Assembly: GCF_020536995.1 (NCBI RefSeq)
Contig: NC_068360.1
Location: forward strand, 88,491,676-88,555,675
Source: Dreissena polymorpha
Taxonomy: Eukaryota > Mollusca > Bivalvia > Myida > Dreissenidae
Length of the DNA: 64,000 bases
Reading direction: 5' to 3'
In this document: piece by piece, positions 36,567 through 47,904 of the stretch
Layout: every line of letters starts with the position of its first letter
Position numbering within the stretch: the stretch's first letter is position 1
Program-made: the position numbers and the translations under genes
Notes under the pieces: generated by a model
What the model was told of the DNA's origin: nothing
Database searches by the model: none
Seen by the model: only the letters and a program-made list of their open reading frames with translations

Positions 36567-39500
36567 TTATTCTTTTATCATTATTAATATTAATATTATT
36601 TTCGGGCATATATAAACAAATTGATTGATCTTCCATGCGATACCAAACAGCTGATCGTAATGATTAAGTTTTCAAATCATTGTCACAATTCATATTATTA
36701 TTAAATACAATGCAAACGTTTTATTATGTACACTGTACACGCCTGTTTGTATTTTGATGTTCTTTTACGTGGCTAGTGATTAAGAAATCTCACAATTCAG
36801 AAAGTCAGCATCTTAAGCAATATGGCCATCGCCCAGCGACCATCGCAGGGGATTATCCAAAAACAGCCGATGAGCGCACACAGTTCTATAATGGTTCCTT
36901 TGGCGATCGCCAAGCTACAGCGCAAGATATCATTGAATCCCCGCGTGATGACGCCGCCTGGCCTCGAGGTGCTAAGCAACAAGGCGATGGTGGCCATCCG
37001 CCAACAGATGGAGATGGACATTAAAGGTACTCCAGGGTGGGGTTGTACAACATTGTCAAGTATTTGGGTTCGTGTCAGTAACAAACGCATATATATTTTT
37101 AGGCCGTGCGCTGTGAACAGGGGGTTTAATGCATGTCTGTAAAGTGTAGTCCCAGATTAGCCTGTGCAGTCCGCACAGGCTAATCAGGGACGACACTTTC
37201 CGCATCAACTGGATTTTTGCTGAGAAGAGACTTTCTGTAAACGAAAAAAAACATAAAAGCGGAAAGTATCGTCCCTTATTAGCCTGTGTGGACTACACAG
37301 GCTGATCTGGGACGACACTTTACGCAAATGCATTAAACCCTTTTACACGGCTCATTTAAAAGTGGGTAGTAACAAAACCTCTGCATCTAATTGCGCGTTT
37401 AAAAGAAAAGCTTGTTTCAATTAACCCGAGCGACTCAAATTGTATGACCCGACCATAAACTTTTTTGGTACAGCAAGTTGAGTTTTGGATCATTGTGCAA
37501 AAAAATAACCTATAAATTTTGATCATTTTTTATAACTTTCAATCTTATTCACTACATATACTTGAAATTTTATATAAAAAATAAAGTGGAAATCGTAAAA
37601 AAAAATGTTCACGAAAACCAGTTTAGATGACATACCTACCCTATTATATTGTCAATGTTGGTGAAAACAAATTACTTTTAACATGAACATTTTAAATACA
37701 ATGCTGATCTAGGTTACTTGTTGAATTGTATTTATGTCAATAAAATTCCTTTAATATCATCTTTGAATCCGAAATAAATAAGAAAATAAGTAAATAATTC
37801 ATGACGAATTAGAAGTTATAACACTAGATCGTTTTAAGTGTTAACAAAGCGCCCTAAAATCGCCGTATATTTAATTTAATTTTAACGAACCATCGTTTTA
37901 ATTGGATACATTTATATATTGTACGTACTTGGTCATTTATATGCCGTTTTATTAGCCAGCAATATCAGATCTACTTTCCCGACTATATAAATGTTAAAGT
38001 GTCTACCATCCCGACAAAAAATGCGTCATGCGAAAAAGGGTTTATCTAATATTTGTCCAGCATAGCTCCAGCCCAGCCTGCACAGTCTTGTCAGGAGCTA
38101 CACTGTCCGCTATTAAGTCACGCAGGGTGCATGGTCTCATTAGCGGACAACGTAGCTCCTGGCCTGACTGTTCGGTTGCGCAGGCTGGGCTGGAGCTACT
38201 CTGGCCGCGCATGACATAAGGCCCATTTTAGCATTACGCAGTTGATGTGTGCTTAACCTGTATGTTTCCAAAACAGGAGGCTGCGGGACGCCAAACACGT
38301 ACAAGATCTGGGATACCAACGACGAACAGATGTTCTTTGCGTCAGAAGGTAAAGTTTGATACTTCATTCCAAATAATGTTTTCTTCTCATATTCTTGTTG
38401 AAATATAAAACACTCGGAGAGGGAAATGCAAACTTATGCAAAGATGCTTATTTTAACTGAAGTGTTATTCAACTCAAGAGTTTCAACATCATTTTGTGGC
38501 TTTTGGCCTCTGTCTGACAACAACAATACAATAAAACACAGCCAAAATATAAGATTTAACAGATAATATTCAAAGTAAAATATTCAGTGGGGTCCGGGTC
38601 ATGGCATTATTCTTATAATGCAGACATTTGCCGTATTCAAACCTTCCGATGTAGTTACATAACAATCCCCATATCTCCATTTTCTTGTGGATATTTGTTG
38701 ACCCCGCAGTGTAATTAAAAAAAATGCTAATTATCTTTGGCTAAACACTGAAGCTTGATTGGTGAGTGGTGTTTACAAAAAAAAAATCATTTTCAAAAAT
38801 TGCTATAATTAATTTAGGTTTTTATATGTGTTGTTAATTCTGGTGATTTATTCAGATACAATAAACATTAACATGCACAATAATAAACCCTATTGCTTGT
38901 GTCTTATAAATTAATAATTATGGTGACTGATTTTATCCAAATCCTTCTGGCGTTTGGGAGGGGTTGACGAAGTTTGCTTACGCACCAACAAAAAACGACA
39001 CATATATACAAATATCAACCATATCGATAATCAAAGCGCTGAAGGCACCGAAGTTGTTCGCTGTTGTCGTCCTTGATTAGATTGTGCGCATTGCACAGGC
39101 TAATCAGTGTGCACAGGCTAATCTTATTTGACGTGCATTTAGCCCCGTTTTCCCTGAAAGCAGCCAATATGTACAGACTTCAGTGATGAACACTAGACTG
39201 GTCAATGTCGTCTTACAAACTGGTATATACACTCACTGCTAGAGCAGAATCATTTGTCGTCTGCTGCAGAGAGGCAGCTGTAATCGTCCCTAGCAGAGTG
39301 AGTTGCGGTTCTAACCGTAGCTAAGGCTTCTAAGCACATACTGTAAATTTAGTCGGCCGTTGACGCGACCAACTAAAAATGGCATTAATGCGATAGTTAT
39401 GACGTTTGTCGCCCCTTTTGAAGTTCTATGATATGTTTTTCATTCTTGCATAAAATCGTGTTTGGAATTTCAACCCCCCCCCCCCCCCAACACACCGACA

Positions 39501-42500
39501 AGAGAGAACAACACACATAGCCGCCCAAAACAAAACACAATGAGCGCAAATGCGACTATTATGACGACACTTGTGTCGTGCTGGCGACTTTCAGATCAGT
39601 CGGGACGCCAACACAAAATTTATGTACAAGAAGTCAAAATGTTGAAATACGGCAATTATTATGTCGCCGTTTTTGTCTTTCGGGTTTTGTTTTAGCGTGT
39701 TGGCGGCTTTCAAACCCGTCATTACGACAGAACGACATATCTTCAAGAAAGCCACAAGGGTACACATTCGACAATAATAACATGTTTCGCCATACAAGTT
39801 GTATATGTAACTAAGAAGAATTATGCAACGTTTCATAATTGGTTTATTTGTTGAAGCTACTTTATTATTTTTCGCCACGTGTGTCGTCTTTGCATGTGTA
39901 TTTGTCGTTCTAGCGTGTTGCCGTGTTACGACGTTCAAACCCGTAAACACGCTAACAAGAAAGAACGAAACACAGTACAACCATCACAACAAATTAAGCG
40001 CCAACACGACATTTTTTACAGACATCAGCCACCATTAAAGATATATAAGCACCTTCAGAACATCTTTGAAATGAACCTGTTATCGATAAGTATCGATAAT
40101 AAGGCGCTCATATGCTAAAACAGGCGCATGGTAGTAGAATATAAAGCTATCCAATAAAAAAAATGAAACATTAGTTTTACAACGATTTATATAATTTATT
40201 GTGCGTTTGAACTTAACTGAAATAACTTTAACGTGCATACAATTAAAATTACGATGGCGTAAGTTTTATTTTTTCTATTATCACAAATACGACTACTTTT
40301 TTAAGAAAATAAAGCTTATTGTATCTTATAAGTAAGTTTCATTTATTGTTCAATTAGTTAATCGCGACGTGATAAACTATTGTTGTTTACAAAGTATCTT
40401 TAATTAAGTACAACCACCGCAAAACATGTATAGTTTACTTATAATAAGATACTTCATGTCGTAACAGAGTATGTGAATCATCATGAAGTTTGAAGAAAGC
40501 TGCCAAAGTGACAATTACACACATAATACTTCGAGGCTTTGTTTATATCTGTTTGTCTGTCTGGTTGCCTGTACCAATGTTTGATGTAGAATAAAAAGGT
40601 TAACCAAATTGTGAAATCGTAGGCCACATATCAATTAAAAATCTCTATCAACAATTATCTCACAGAAGAGATCTTTTTCTTAATCTGCAGTCAATAAAGC
40701 TTTTCGTGGAGTACGCCCTTGTAATGAACAAAATGACTTAAGATGCGTTGTACTTAATATGCGTTGTACGTAAGATGTGTTGTTCCCTAGATGCGCTGTA
40801 CTTAAGATGTGTTGTACCCTAGAAACGTTGTACTTAACATGTTGTGATAATTCTCACCCAGAGTCCGGATGCCTGTGCCGCTGGGCTTGCGGCCCGGCCC
40901 GCCAGTTCTCGTTGGACGTGTTCTCCACAGAAGACGATCTAGTGCTCAACTTCCATCGCACCGCCTGCCGGTGTGACTGCTGCTGCTGCCTCGACTGTTT
41001 CCTCTGTCTGCAGAAGTTATACGTCGTCGATTGCCTGGGACGCACTCTTGGCGCTGTTAAACAAAAGTAAGAAACGGTGTCTTCTTAACAGCATTTTTCT
41101 GTCCAGCGCCATAACCCTAGTTTAACTCGTATGTGTGGTTGTTACGTGTGTTGTATTGTTTGTTTTGGTTTTTGGTCACTTGAAACTTACGAGCACTGAG
41201 TTGCTCACAATAGTCGTCGACCTCTACTTCAGGTAGAATTTCGCTCTTCAGTTGTTTCGATACTTATATAGCGACGATGAATAATCTATTAACAAGCCAT
41301 GCGTGCGCTCGTTTCATATGCGAACTTAAACATGAACTGTCATAAATTGATGACCTGCTATTGCAAATGGAAGGGCGCTGGACTACTATTCAGAAGATCG
41401 CAGGTTTGACCCCCGGCCAGGTCGCATAACGTGTGTAGGGATTGGCTACGGCCATTCCCCCTCCCTATGATTCAAGTATGACTGTTGTCAGTTATTGGAA
41501 TATGTATGCGCATTAAGTTTTGGTAACCCATCTATCCAAGTAAAAGTGTGAGCTGCTCAACTTAGGGCAATGATATAAACGAGATATTGTTGAAAACGGC
41601 GAAAACTCCGACCAAAATAATAAAAAATTCCACGTACCCGATCTAATATATTTTTTCTTGCCGACCAAGACATTTTGTTTCGGTTTCAATGCATGTTTTA
41701 TGGTTCGACTTTTTTGTATAATATTCGGTACTTTCATTTTTGCAATAATACAAAGAAATAACGTTAAAATAGAGATTTGAAAGACTTTCGTTGATTGACC
41801 TCCTTATTAAAATGGGTAAAATCACTCATGTAAAATAAAACGTGAACTCAACAAAAAGCCTCCCTACCTATTCTATTTAATTTTAGATGTTTGTGGGTAT
41901 TACTTTTTTCGCCTGTTAACAGGCACATAAACAGTTGTATGTAATGTAACAGGTTCAGCGTGTTCAGCGCCAAGTTCGACATCGTGGACCACGATAACAA
42001 CGTTCTGTTCAAGGTGCTGGGGCCCTGCTGCCCTTGTCGCTGCGCCACCGAACTATTCTTCCAGGTGCGTATACTAATAGCAATAATCCAACTCCCCGCT
42101 ATTGTAACTCCGGGTCGCTGCGCCACCGAACTATACTTCCAGGTACGTATATTACTTGCAATATTTCAACTCCCCGCTACTGTAACTCCGTGTCGCTGCG
42201 CCACCGAACTATACTTCCAGGTACGTATTCTAGTAGCAATAATCCAACTCCCCGCTACTGTAACTCCGGGTCGCTGCGCCACCGAACTATACTTCCAGGT
42301 ACGTATAGTAGTAGCAATAATCCAACTCCCCGCTACTGTAACTCCGGGTCGCTGCGCCACCGAGCTATACTTCCAGGTGCGTATACTAGTAGCAATAATC
42401 CAACTCCCCGCTACTGTAACTCCGGATCGCTGCGCAATCGAGCTATACTTCCAGGTGCGTATACTAGTAGCAATAATCCAACTCCCCGCTACTGTAACTC

Positions 42501-45500
42501 CGGATCGCTGCGCCACCGAACTATACTTCCAGGTACGTATTCTAGTAGCAATAATCCAACTCCCCGCTACTGTAACTCCGGGTCGCTGCGCCACCGAACT
42601 ATACTTCCAGGTACGTATAGTAGTAGCAATAATCCAACTCCCCGCTACTGTAACTCCGGGTCGCTGCGCCACCGAGCTATACTTCCAGGTGCGTATACTA
42701 GTAGCAATAATCCAACTCCCAGCTACTGTAACTCCGGGTCGCTGCGCCACCGAGCTATACTTCCAGGACCGTATACTAGTTACACTAATCCAACTAACAG
42801 CTGCTGTAACTCCGGGTGGCTGGAAACTATACGTATGTACGCGTACAAGATAAAATCATCCAACAGGAACTAGTGCATATACGTCTCTGCATAGCAAACG
42901 TTCGTTAGAAGATGTCAAATGAAGGCCTCGGTGCAAGGTTTTCAACTATTTGGCTTGAATAGTTTTTCGTCCACGAAAAATTAGTTAAAAACTATACGAA
43001 TCATTTGAACCGCGAACTGTTTAAACATGTTTAAATGCATATGCGTAACGTATCGTCACAGATTAGCCTGTGCAGTCCGCACAGGCTAATTAGGGGCAAT
43101 AATTTTCACTTTGATGGAATTTTCCGCTTAAATAAAGTCTCTTCTAAACAATAAACCAGTGTACGCGTAAAGTTCGTCACTTATTAGTCTGTGCGAACTA
43201 CACAGGCTAATCTGGGACGATATTATACGAACATGCATTAATCCCAGTTTTCCCAGAGCGAGGCTCATTTTTTCTTGTTTCATCTCACCAAGAAATTTTT
43301 AATTGGGAAGGTTTTATGAACAGCTATGTATGCATGTAGAAAAGTAGGGGCAAATTAACTCTTGTTAAATACACGTTGAACTAAACGTTCGACAGAAACG
43401 ACAGCTGTAGTCTGCTATTTGGCCAGCAGCCACTTGCGGCACATACATTAGGAACTCTGAGAATTGGAAACTGACGCCTGACAACCTATTGATGGAAAGT
43501 ATTCATTAAGGAAAGTGCAACTATATAGTAGCATATTTCAGTTCCGGATTTGTTTTCTATCTCAGATATTGAACAAGACCGGTGAACGTCAGTTAGGGCG
43601 GATCCAGAAGAAATGGGGTGGAGACCGAACAGACAACGTCAACGTGGACCACGAGTACTTTGACGTCACGTGTAAGTAACTGCAACTCAATTTGTAGTGG
43701 GGTAGTTAGGGAAGTTCGTTTACATTGTCATTATTTGTTATTATTGTCGATACCGGTTGCGAAAATCTTTATCTAGTATTCCCAAGCGCAGAGGGAGTGC
43801 GCGTGTGTACGAGAAAGACGGCGTGTCATCTGTAACATCCGTCTCTCGGCATCAAAATTCGGGCTTTAACTTAGTCGTTGAACAGACACTTAAAAAATTT
43901 ATCAAAAATGACCACCTCAAGACCTGTAGCATGTAACATCTGTCTCTATTTCTCAAGGGTCAAGGTCAAACTATGAGACTTAATTTGACCTTAAAACACA
44001 TTGTCATCACTGTGACTTCATGATTCCTCATGCACTTTTACAATAATTTAGCAAAATTGTCAATTATTTGGAATTACCTTGGTCAAATGTTGAGGTCACA
44101 TTAAAGGCAAAAGATGAAACATAGGCATGGTTAAGATTTTTTATGTTCCCCACCACTATAGTGGGGGACATATTGTTTGTGCGCTGTCTGTTGGTTTGTT
44201 TGTGTGTTTGTTTGCTCCAACTTTAACATTAATTTTGCAATATTGAAGATAGCAACTTGATCTTAGGCATGCATGTGTATCTCATGGAGCTGCACATTTT
44301 GAGTGGTGAAAGGTCAAGGTCATCCTTCAAGGTCAAAGGTCAAATATATAGCTTCAAGGCGGCGCAAAAGGGGACATAGTGTTTCTGACAAACACATATC
44401 TTGTTTTATATTGCAATCATTATTAGGGGCCTCTATCGCTGCCGAAACGTATCACAAAGTGTCGATCTTAGTAAGGCACCTTTAGTCTATTCATACTTCA
44501 TATTATAAGGGTCACTTGATTCCTGTTGGAAGCATGTATAGTGCCTTTGCCCGAATGTCAGTTTGACATTGGCCGCTGAGCCCGGGACACTGAACTTGCG
44601 CGCAATACATACTATCAAGACTCAACAGGGTGAAAATAAGAGGCATGTTATCCGATTGAATGATTTAAGTTTCGGTCTGCATAAACTGTTTCCGCTGTGG
44701 CGCGCAAAACTCCGTCTCCACATGCTGGACATTTTCGATAAGGCAATTGTTTGATAAATAAAATGTAACTGTCTGGACAAGCGGCATATTTCCTCTATTT
44801 CACCGATTAATGGCGAACTTTACTGATGTGTGTTCGTGATTTCAGTTCCACCGAAGCTCGACGGCGTCGACAAGGCCCTGATCATCGGAGCAGCTTTCCT
44901 CGTGGTAAGTGCGTGCATTGGTAAGCTTCCGGTTCCGCTATAACGTGGCTAACAGTCTCTCTATAGTGCGCGCGCTTGTGTGTGGGTGATGTTTCCGGTT
45001 CTGATAGAGCTTGTGTTTGGCGGGGCGTTATTTACGGTACCGCTAACGTGCGCGGGCTTGTTTGGGAGGTTTACGGTTCCGTTATTGTGTTCGCGATTGT
45101 TGCAGGCGTTGTTTCAGGTTCCGGTATAATGTTCGCATGTGTTTGGGGCGTTTTTTTTCGGTTTCGCTATTGTGCGCGCGTGTTTGATTCCTCTTCAGTG
45201 AAAGGGTATATGAGCGTATTTTTAGTGGGGTGCCGTTTGATGTGTGTGTGAGGGATGGTGTTGGTGGTGGGGTGGGGGGTGGCCGCTTTACTGAAGTCGT
45301 AAAGAACTTACGTGACAAAAGTATTCAGTAGCATAACAATAATTTGTCGAATGGGCAATTTTCCATGATATGATTTTCATAGTTTTAAGCAGGGACCTAT
45401 ACAAACATGTTTGTATAGGTCCCTGTTTTAAGTTCCATGTAAAAGTAAATAATGTCTGAATACCAAAGTCACGAAATTTACATGTACTATTAAAGACTGC

Positions 45501-45755
45501 ATTGGAAGTTTAGGAGAATACGTTATCCCGTATGTCATTGCCATACATAACTTCTACAATTTATCCGAAATTAAGTGTATTACGCTGCAAATGAATTTTA
45601 AACGGTGACATGTAACATGATTGATGCTTTTATTGTAGAATATAATGCATGCAATACAATTACCGTAGTTATATTTTAATAAATACACTTGTATACTTGT
45701 TCATAATTATTTTGTTTTCCATTTTCAGAACTTCATGTATTTGGAGATGTCATGA
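36018..45755 (+). CDS. PLSCR-like: Phospholipid scramblase, complete, 8 coding exons, 391 aa
   Basis: Calcium-responsive membrane protein of the scramblase family (lipid scrambling and signalling). Coding exons: 36018-36386, 36801-37026, 38277-38348, 40862-41066, 41953-42064, 43566-43671, 44846-44904, 45729-45755; total 1176 nt including TGA, all GT-AG and in phase. ATG at 36018 is the first in-frame Met. Exon 1 encodes four 17-residue repeats. Exon 2 has MTPPGLEVLSNKAMVAIRQQ, the family's PPGLEYL motif; exon 3 NTYKIWDTNDEQMFFASE; exon 4 a Cys cluster CRCDCCCCLDCFLC at the palmitoylation site of human PLSCR1; exon 6 an acidic GGDRTDNVNVDHEYFD in the calcium-loop position; exons 7-8 the C-terminal helix IIGAAFLVNFMYLEMS. 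Human PLSCR1 is 318 aa; the excess is the N-terminal repeat region, and no PPxY is seen there. The gene converges on TPP2. Exon 5 has a 10-copy tandem array of its own 3' junction. The exon 1/2 join (AAT|AAA) is the least constrained. Confidence 0.93.
36060..36250 (+). repeat. Four in-frame 51-bp repeats inside scramblase exon 1
   Basis: Tandem units of 51 bp encode LEGGSARR(F/L)SR(x)PHEV four times, GC-rich against an AT-rich background. Each unit contains RRFS or RRLS, a basophilic kinase (R-R-x-S) consensus. The copies differ at a few sites only, chiefly the residue after SR (A, G, D, G) and F/L. The frame is kept, so the repeat is part of the protein. It replaces the Pro-rich N-terminus of vertebrate scramblases. 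Confidence 0.9.
36486..36600. repeat. ATT microsatellite in scramblase intron 1
   Basis: Long (ATT)n run with a few substitutions toward its right end, about 100 bp after the exon 1 donor. Confidence 0.97.
37103..37353. repeat. Palindromic MITE family F in scramblase intron 2
   Basis: GGCCGTGCGCTGTGAACAGG to CCTTTTACACGGCTCA; the outer ends belong to a subtype shared with 46982-47242 (GGCCGTGCTCTGTGAAAAAG). Inner hairpins intact. Confidence 0.88.
38019..38230. repeat. Foldback element immediately upstream of scramblase exon 3
   Basis: Outer arms TGCGTCATGCG and GCGCATGACATAAGGCCC; inner arms AGCTCCAGCCCAGCCTG and CAGGCTGGGCTGGAGCT with TAGCGGACA in the centre. Different in sequence from family F but of the same nested-palindrome type. 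It ends about 46 bp from the acceptor. Confidence 0.8.
39063..39165. repeat. Palindromic MITE family F, right-half fragment
   Basis: GTCGTCCTTGATTAG, GCACAGGCTAATC (twice) and TAGCCCCGTTTTCCCTGAAA only. Confidence 0.7.
39540..40120. repeat. Degenerate GTGTCGT/CGTGTTG-rich repeat region in scramblase intron 3
   Basis: GCGTGTTG(G/C)CG.., TTCAAACCCGT and AAGAAAG.ACAA recur in direct and inverted orientation about 220 bp apart; short ORFs over it are not conserved proteins. A C-run at about 39475-39488 precedes it. Confidence 0.45.
40736..40850. repeat. ~17-20-bp tandem repeat just upstream of scramblase exon 4
   Basis: Repeated TTAAGATG(C/T)GTTGTAC and CCCTAGA.GCG(C)TGTAC motifs, about six units, ending some 15 bp before the exon 4 acceptor. 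They could influence acceptor choice; no function is shown. Confidence 0.6.
41365..41515 (+). mobile_element. tRNA-derived SINE in scramblase intron 4
   Basis: tRNA-like head AGGGCGCTGGACTACTA.. with B box CAGGTTTGACCCC, followed by GTGTAGGGATTGGCTACGGC and a body. The acceptor stem does not pair, so it is not a functional tRNA. Confidence 0.65.
42038..42790 (+). repeat. 78-bp x10 tandem array of the scramblase exon 5 / donor junction
   Basis: Unit of exactly 78 bp: about 29 nt of exon 5 (encoding RCATELYFQ) plus the donor CAG|gtacgta or CAG|gtgcgta plus about 49 nt of intron. The CAG ends fall at 42064 (true exon end), 42142, 42220, 42298, 42376, 42454, 42532, 42610, 42688 and 42766. The first nine are followed by GT; the tenth reads CAGgacc and has lost the donor. 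Because 78 = 3 x 26 and the unit lacks stops in this frame, the exon 5 frame stays open to a TAG at 42851-42853. Use of a later donor would add 26 residues per unit. Confidence 0.95.
43006..43267. repeat. Palindromic MITE family F in scramblase intron 5
   Basis: Diverged left end, AGATTAGCCTGTGCAGTCCG hairpin, right end TTTTCCCAGAGCGAGGCTCA. It lies between the exon 5 array and exon 6. Confidence 0.83.
43895..44130. repeat. Diverged AGGTCA-rich dispersed repeat in scramblase intron 6
   Basis: Contains CTCAAGGGTCAAGGTCAAAC, TTTGACCTTAAA, TTGGTCAAATGTTGAGGTCA; no clear ends. Confidence 0.5.
44143..44405. repeat. Dispersed repeat with CCCCACCACTATAGTGGGGG head
   Basis: Begins with a hairpin (CCCCACCACTATAGTGGGG), then TTGTTTGCTCCAACTTTAAC, CATGCATGTGTATCTCATGG and AGGTCAAGGTCATCCTTCAA, ending AAAAGGGGACATAGTGTTTC. 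It lies in scramblase intron 6. Confidence 0.7.
44924..45195. repeat. Degenerate ~55-bp GC-rich repeat at the start of scramblase intron 7
   Basis: Four to five diverged units of TT(T/A)(C/A)CGGTTCCG(C/T)TAT..GTGCGCG, beginning about 20 bp after the exon 7 donor. The base composition is much more GT-rich than in the surroundings. Confidence 0.6.
45390..45425. mobile_element. 36-bp perfect palindrome flanked by 7-bp direct repeats (TIR-only element)
   Basis: CAGGGACCTATACAAACA followed by its exact reverse complement, flanked directly by TTTTAAG on both sides (45383-45389, 45426-45432). The half-site CAGGGACCTATACAAAC also occurs at about 34640 with ordinary sequence after it, as expected for one end of a larger family, and a related CAGGGTCCTATACAA is at about 46907. 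It reads as two transposon ends with nothing between. Confidence 0.7.
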
Positions 45756-45806
45756 AAGTACAGAAATCAGATCTACCGGTAACCACAGACAAAGAAGACA
45801 GGAAAA

Positions 45807-45976
45807 AATAAAGGCACTGAAAAACGAACACGTTAACGATAAAAAAATAGCTAAGTCGTTTAAAAAAATAAACCATTGATAAAACGTTGCATAACGTTGC
45901 TCCTTAATTGCATATACAACTTGTATTTAGTATAAATTACTATTTTATATTGTGGAAATCGTTTATTCTTAATAAA
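45807..45976 (+). promoter_or_regulatory. Candidate scramblase polyadenylation signals
   Basis: AATAAA occurs at 45807-45812, 45867-45872 and 45971-45976, that is 52 to 216 bp after the TGA at 45753-45755. Which is used cannot be told from sequence. Confidence 0.45.
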
Positions 45977-46168
45977 CTTTCTTAAAGGAAATTGTTCGCA
46001 GATTTTGACATGTGGTTATTAAATTCTTTAAATTGATAAATGTAAACATCGCACCTAAAATTTGCAGTAACGAGCAATCATAAAATTAAATAAGGAAAAC
46101 AAGGTATCTCCACCTGGGCTCGAATCACTGACCCGTAGAGTAAAAGTCTAGCGCCGGTATTTCATTAA

Positions 46169-46375
46169 CCCTTTCAGCGCTGGAACCGAATTTTAAAGGC
46201 CTTTGCAAACAGTTTGGATCCAGATGAGACGCCACAGAACGTGGCCTCTCATCAGGATCCAAACTGTTTGCTATTCTTATAGTATTCGATGAATTTTTTT
46301 TTGAAGGAAATGCTAATTTTAGAAATTCAGCAGACGACATTTTAGCAGACGACAAATTTCACAGCATGCAAAGGG
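46169..46375. mobile_element. TTAA-flanked foldback MITE, family C
   Basis: CCCTTTCAGCGCTGG to CAGCATGCAAAGGG with TTAA on both sides; inner palindrome CAAACAGTTTGGATCC..GGATCCAAACTGTTTG. Confidence 0.88.
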
Positions 46376-46981
46376 TTAAGAGTTGCCCTCATTCGTGTTA
46401 TTTCTCTTACGGATGTACAGTGTTAATCGTTTGAATGACAAAAGTTTTAAAATTCTTATTTTTGACATACCGTTAACAAGTCCATTTAAGAATGAATATT
46501 ATGGGTATTCTACCTACAATGTTTTATTGTAATACGACATAATTATGTTGATAAGATGGAAATGAGATTGAATTTCACAATTAAATAAGCATTTTAAGTA
46601 GTTGGATTTGCAGAATAAACAAAGAATATCAGTCTGTTAAGGACGTCTTTTAGTTTAAACACCAAATGTGACATGTGGATAAACACAACACAATCTTGCA
46701 AAACTGACAATTTATTAATTAATAAGTTAAAATAAGAATGTACTAAAGTATACATATAATCAGAAAACAAATGAGAGATGTAAAACTAGATCACATTGAA
46801 ATAAATTTCACCTCGAATTGTACATGAACGAGACGCCATCAATATGTGTAATTGTAATACAAGAACAGTGGGATGAAAAAGCTCCTTGACTTGTTGGTAC
46901 AACCAGGGTCCTATACAATTGTATGGTTATAATTTCCTGCTGCAATTAGTGTAACTGAGTACATGATGAAGTTACATTTGG

Positions 46982-47242
46982 GCCGTGCTCTGTGAAAAAG
47001 GGGTTTAATGCATGTGCGTAGTGTCATCCCAGATTAGCCTGTGCAGTCCCCCCAGGCTAATCAGGGACGACACTTTCCTCTTATACAATATTTTTTTCGT
47101 TTAAAGAAAGTCTCTTCTTAGTAAAAAGGCAGTTCTGGCGGAAAGTGTTGTCCCTGATTAGCCTGTGCGGACTGCACAGGCTAATCAGGGACGATACTTT
47201 ACGCACATGCATTAAACCCCCTTTTTCACAGAGCACAGCCCA
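46982..47242. repeat. Palindromic MITE family F between scramblase and TPP2
   Basis: GGCCGTGCTCTGTGAAAAAG to TTTTTCACAGAGCACAGCCC; a 20-bp outer inverted repeat, inner hairpins intact. Confidence 0.9.
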
Positions 47243-47688
47243 TTAAAAAAAACTTTTCCTTTAAAGAACTGTTTGAATCCTTTATTTGAACCACCTTTCA
47301 ATTCCCCTCCCATGTTTTATATTACTGTGTACTTGCAAACCACTGTGGTAAAATTACTGCGGACATTATCTGCACTTATCAATACACAGATGCAAAGGAA
47401 ATGATGCAGTTAACCCTTGATAAGTCGACTGAGAGAAACGATTATATCTATGATACTTAACTGTACAATGATAGTGAGTGGAAGACCCCATATACAATGG
47501 AAGGGCCGGAATCAGGACAAAAGGCAACTGGACAATCGGAACCCTGTGTTTTCTTGCATTCTCAGACAATAGCCACCTCGTTAATTTGTTGGCCAGGACA
47601 ATTGGCACCCGATTTAATGTCTGTTTGTCTTACATTCTTTCCTAAAACTTGGCCTTTAAAAACTCACAGCCTGATACTTGCCAATTAA

Positions 47689-47904
47689 CCCATGTATGCC
47701 TATTGGACTCTCCCATCCTTTTAAATTGGATCAATTTATTTCACAAATTAGGGATGCCTAGTATATTTATTTCTATATTTAGAATATTTCTTACAGAAAT
47801 TCCTTTAAGCAAACAGCGCAGACCCTGATGAGACGCCACATTATGCGGCGTCTCATCTGCACTGTTTGCCAAGGTCTTTTTTCTAGACGCTAGGCATAAA
47901 TGGG
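47689..47904. mobile_element. TTAA-flanked foldback MITE, family A, second copy
   Basis: TTAA on both sides (47685-47688, 47905-47908); CCCATGTATGCCTA to TAGGCATAAATGGG; same length (216 bp) as the copy at the left edge. Confidence 0.88.

Noticed and set aside
41365-41440. Possible tRNA gene
   Set aside because: B box present, but no closed acceptor or anticodon stems; a SINE head.
42034-42873. 279-aa plus and 194-aa minus ORFs across the 78-bp array
   Set aside because: Other frames of the same 26-codon repeat; only the frame continuous with scramblase exon 5 is worth considering.
44976-45251. 91-aa Gly/Val-rich ORF
   Set aside because: By-product of GT-rich degenerate repeats at the start of scramblase intron 7.
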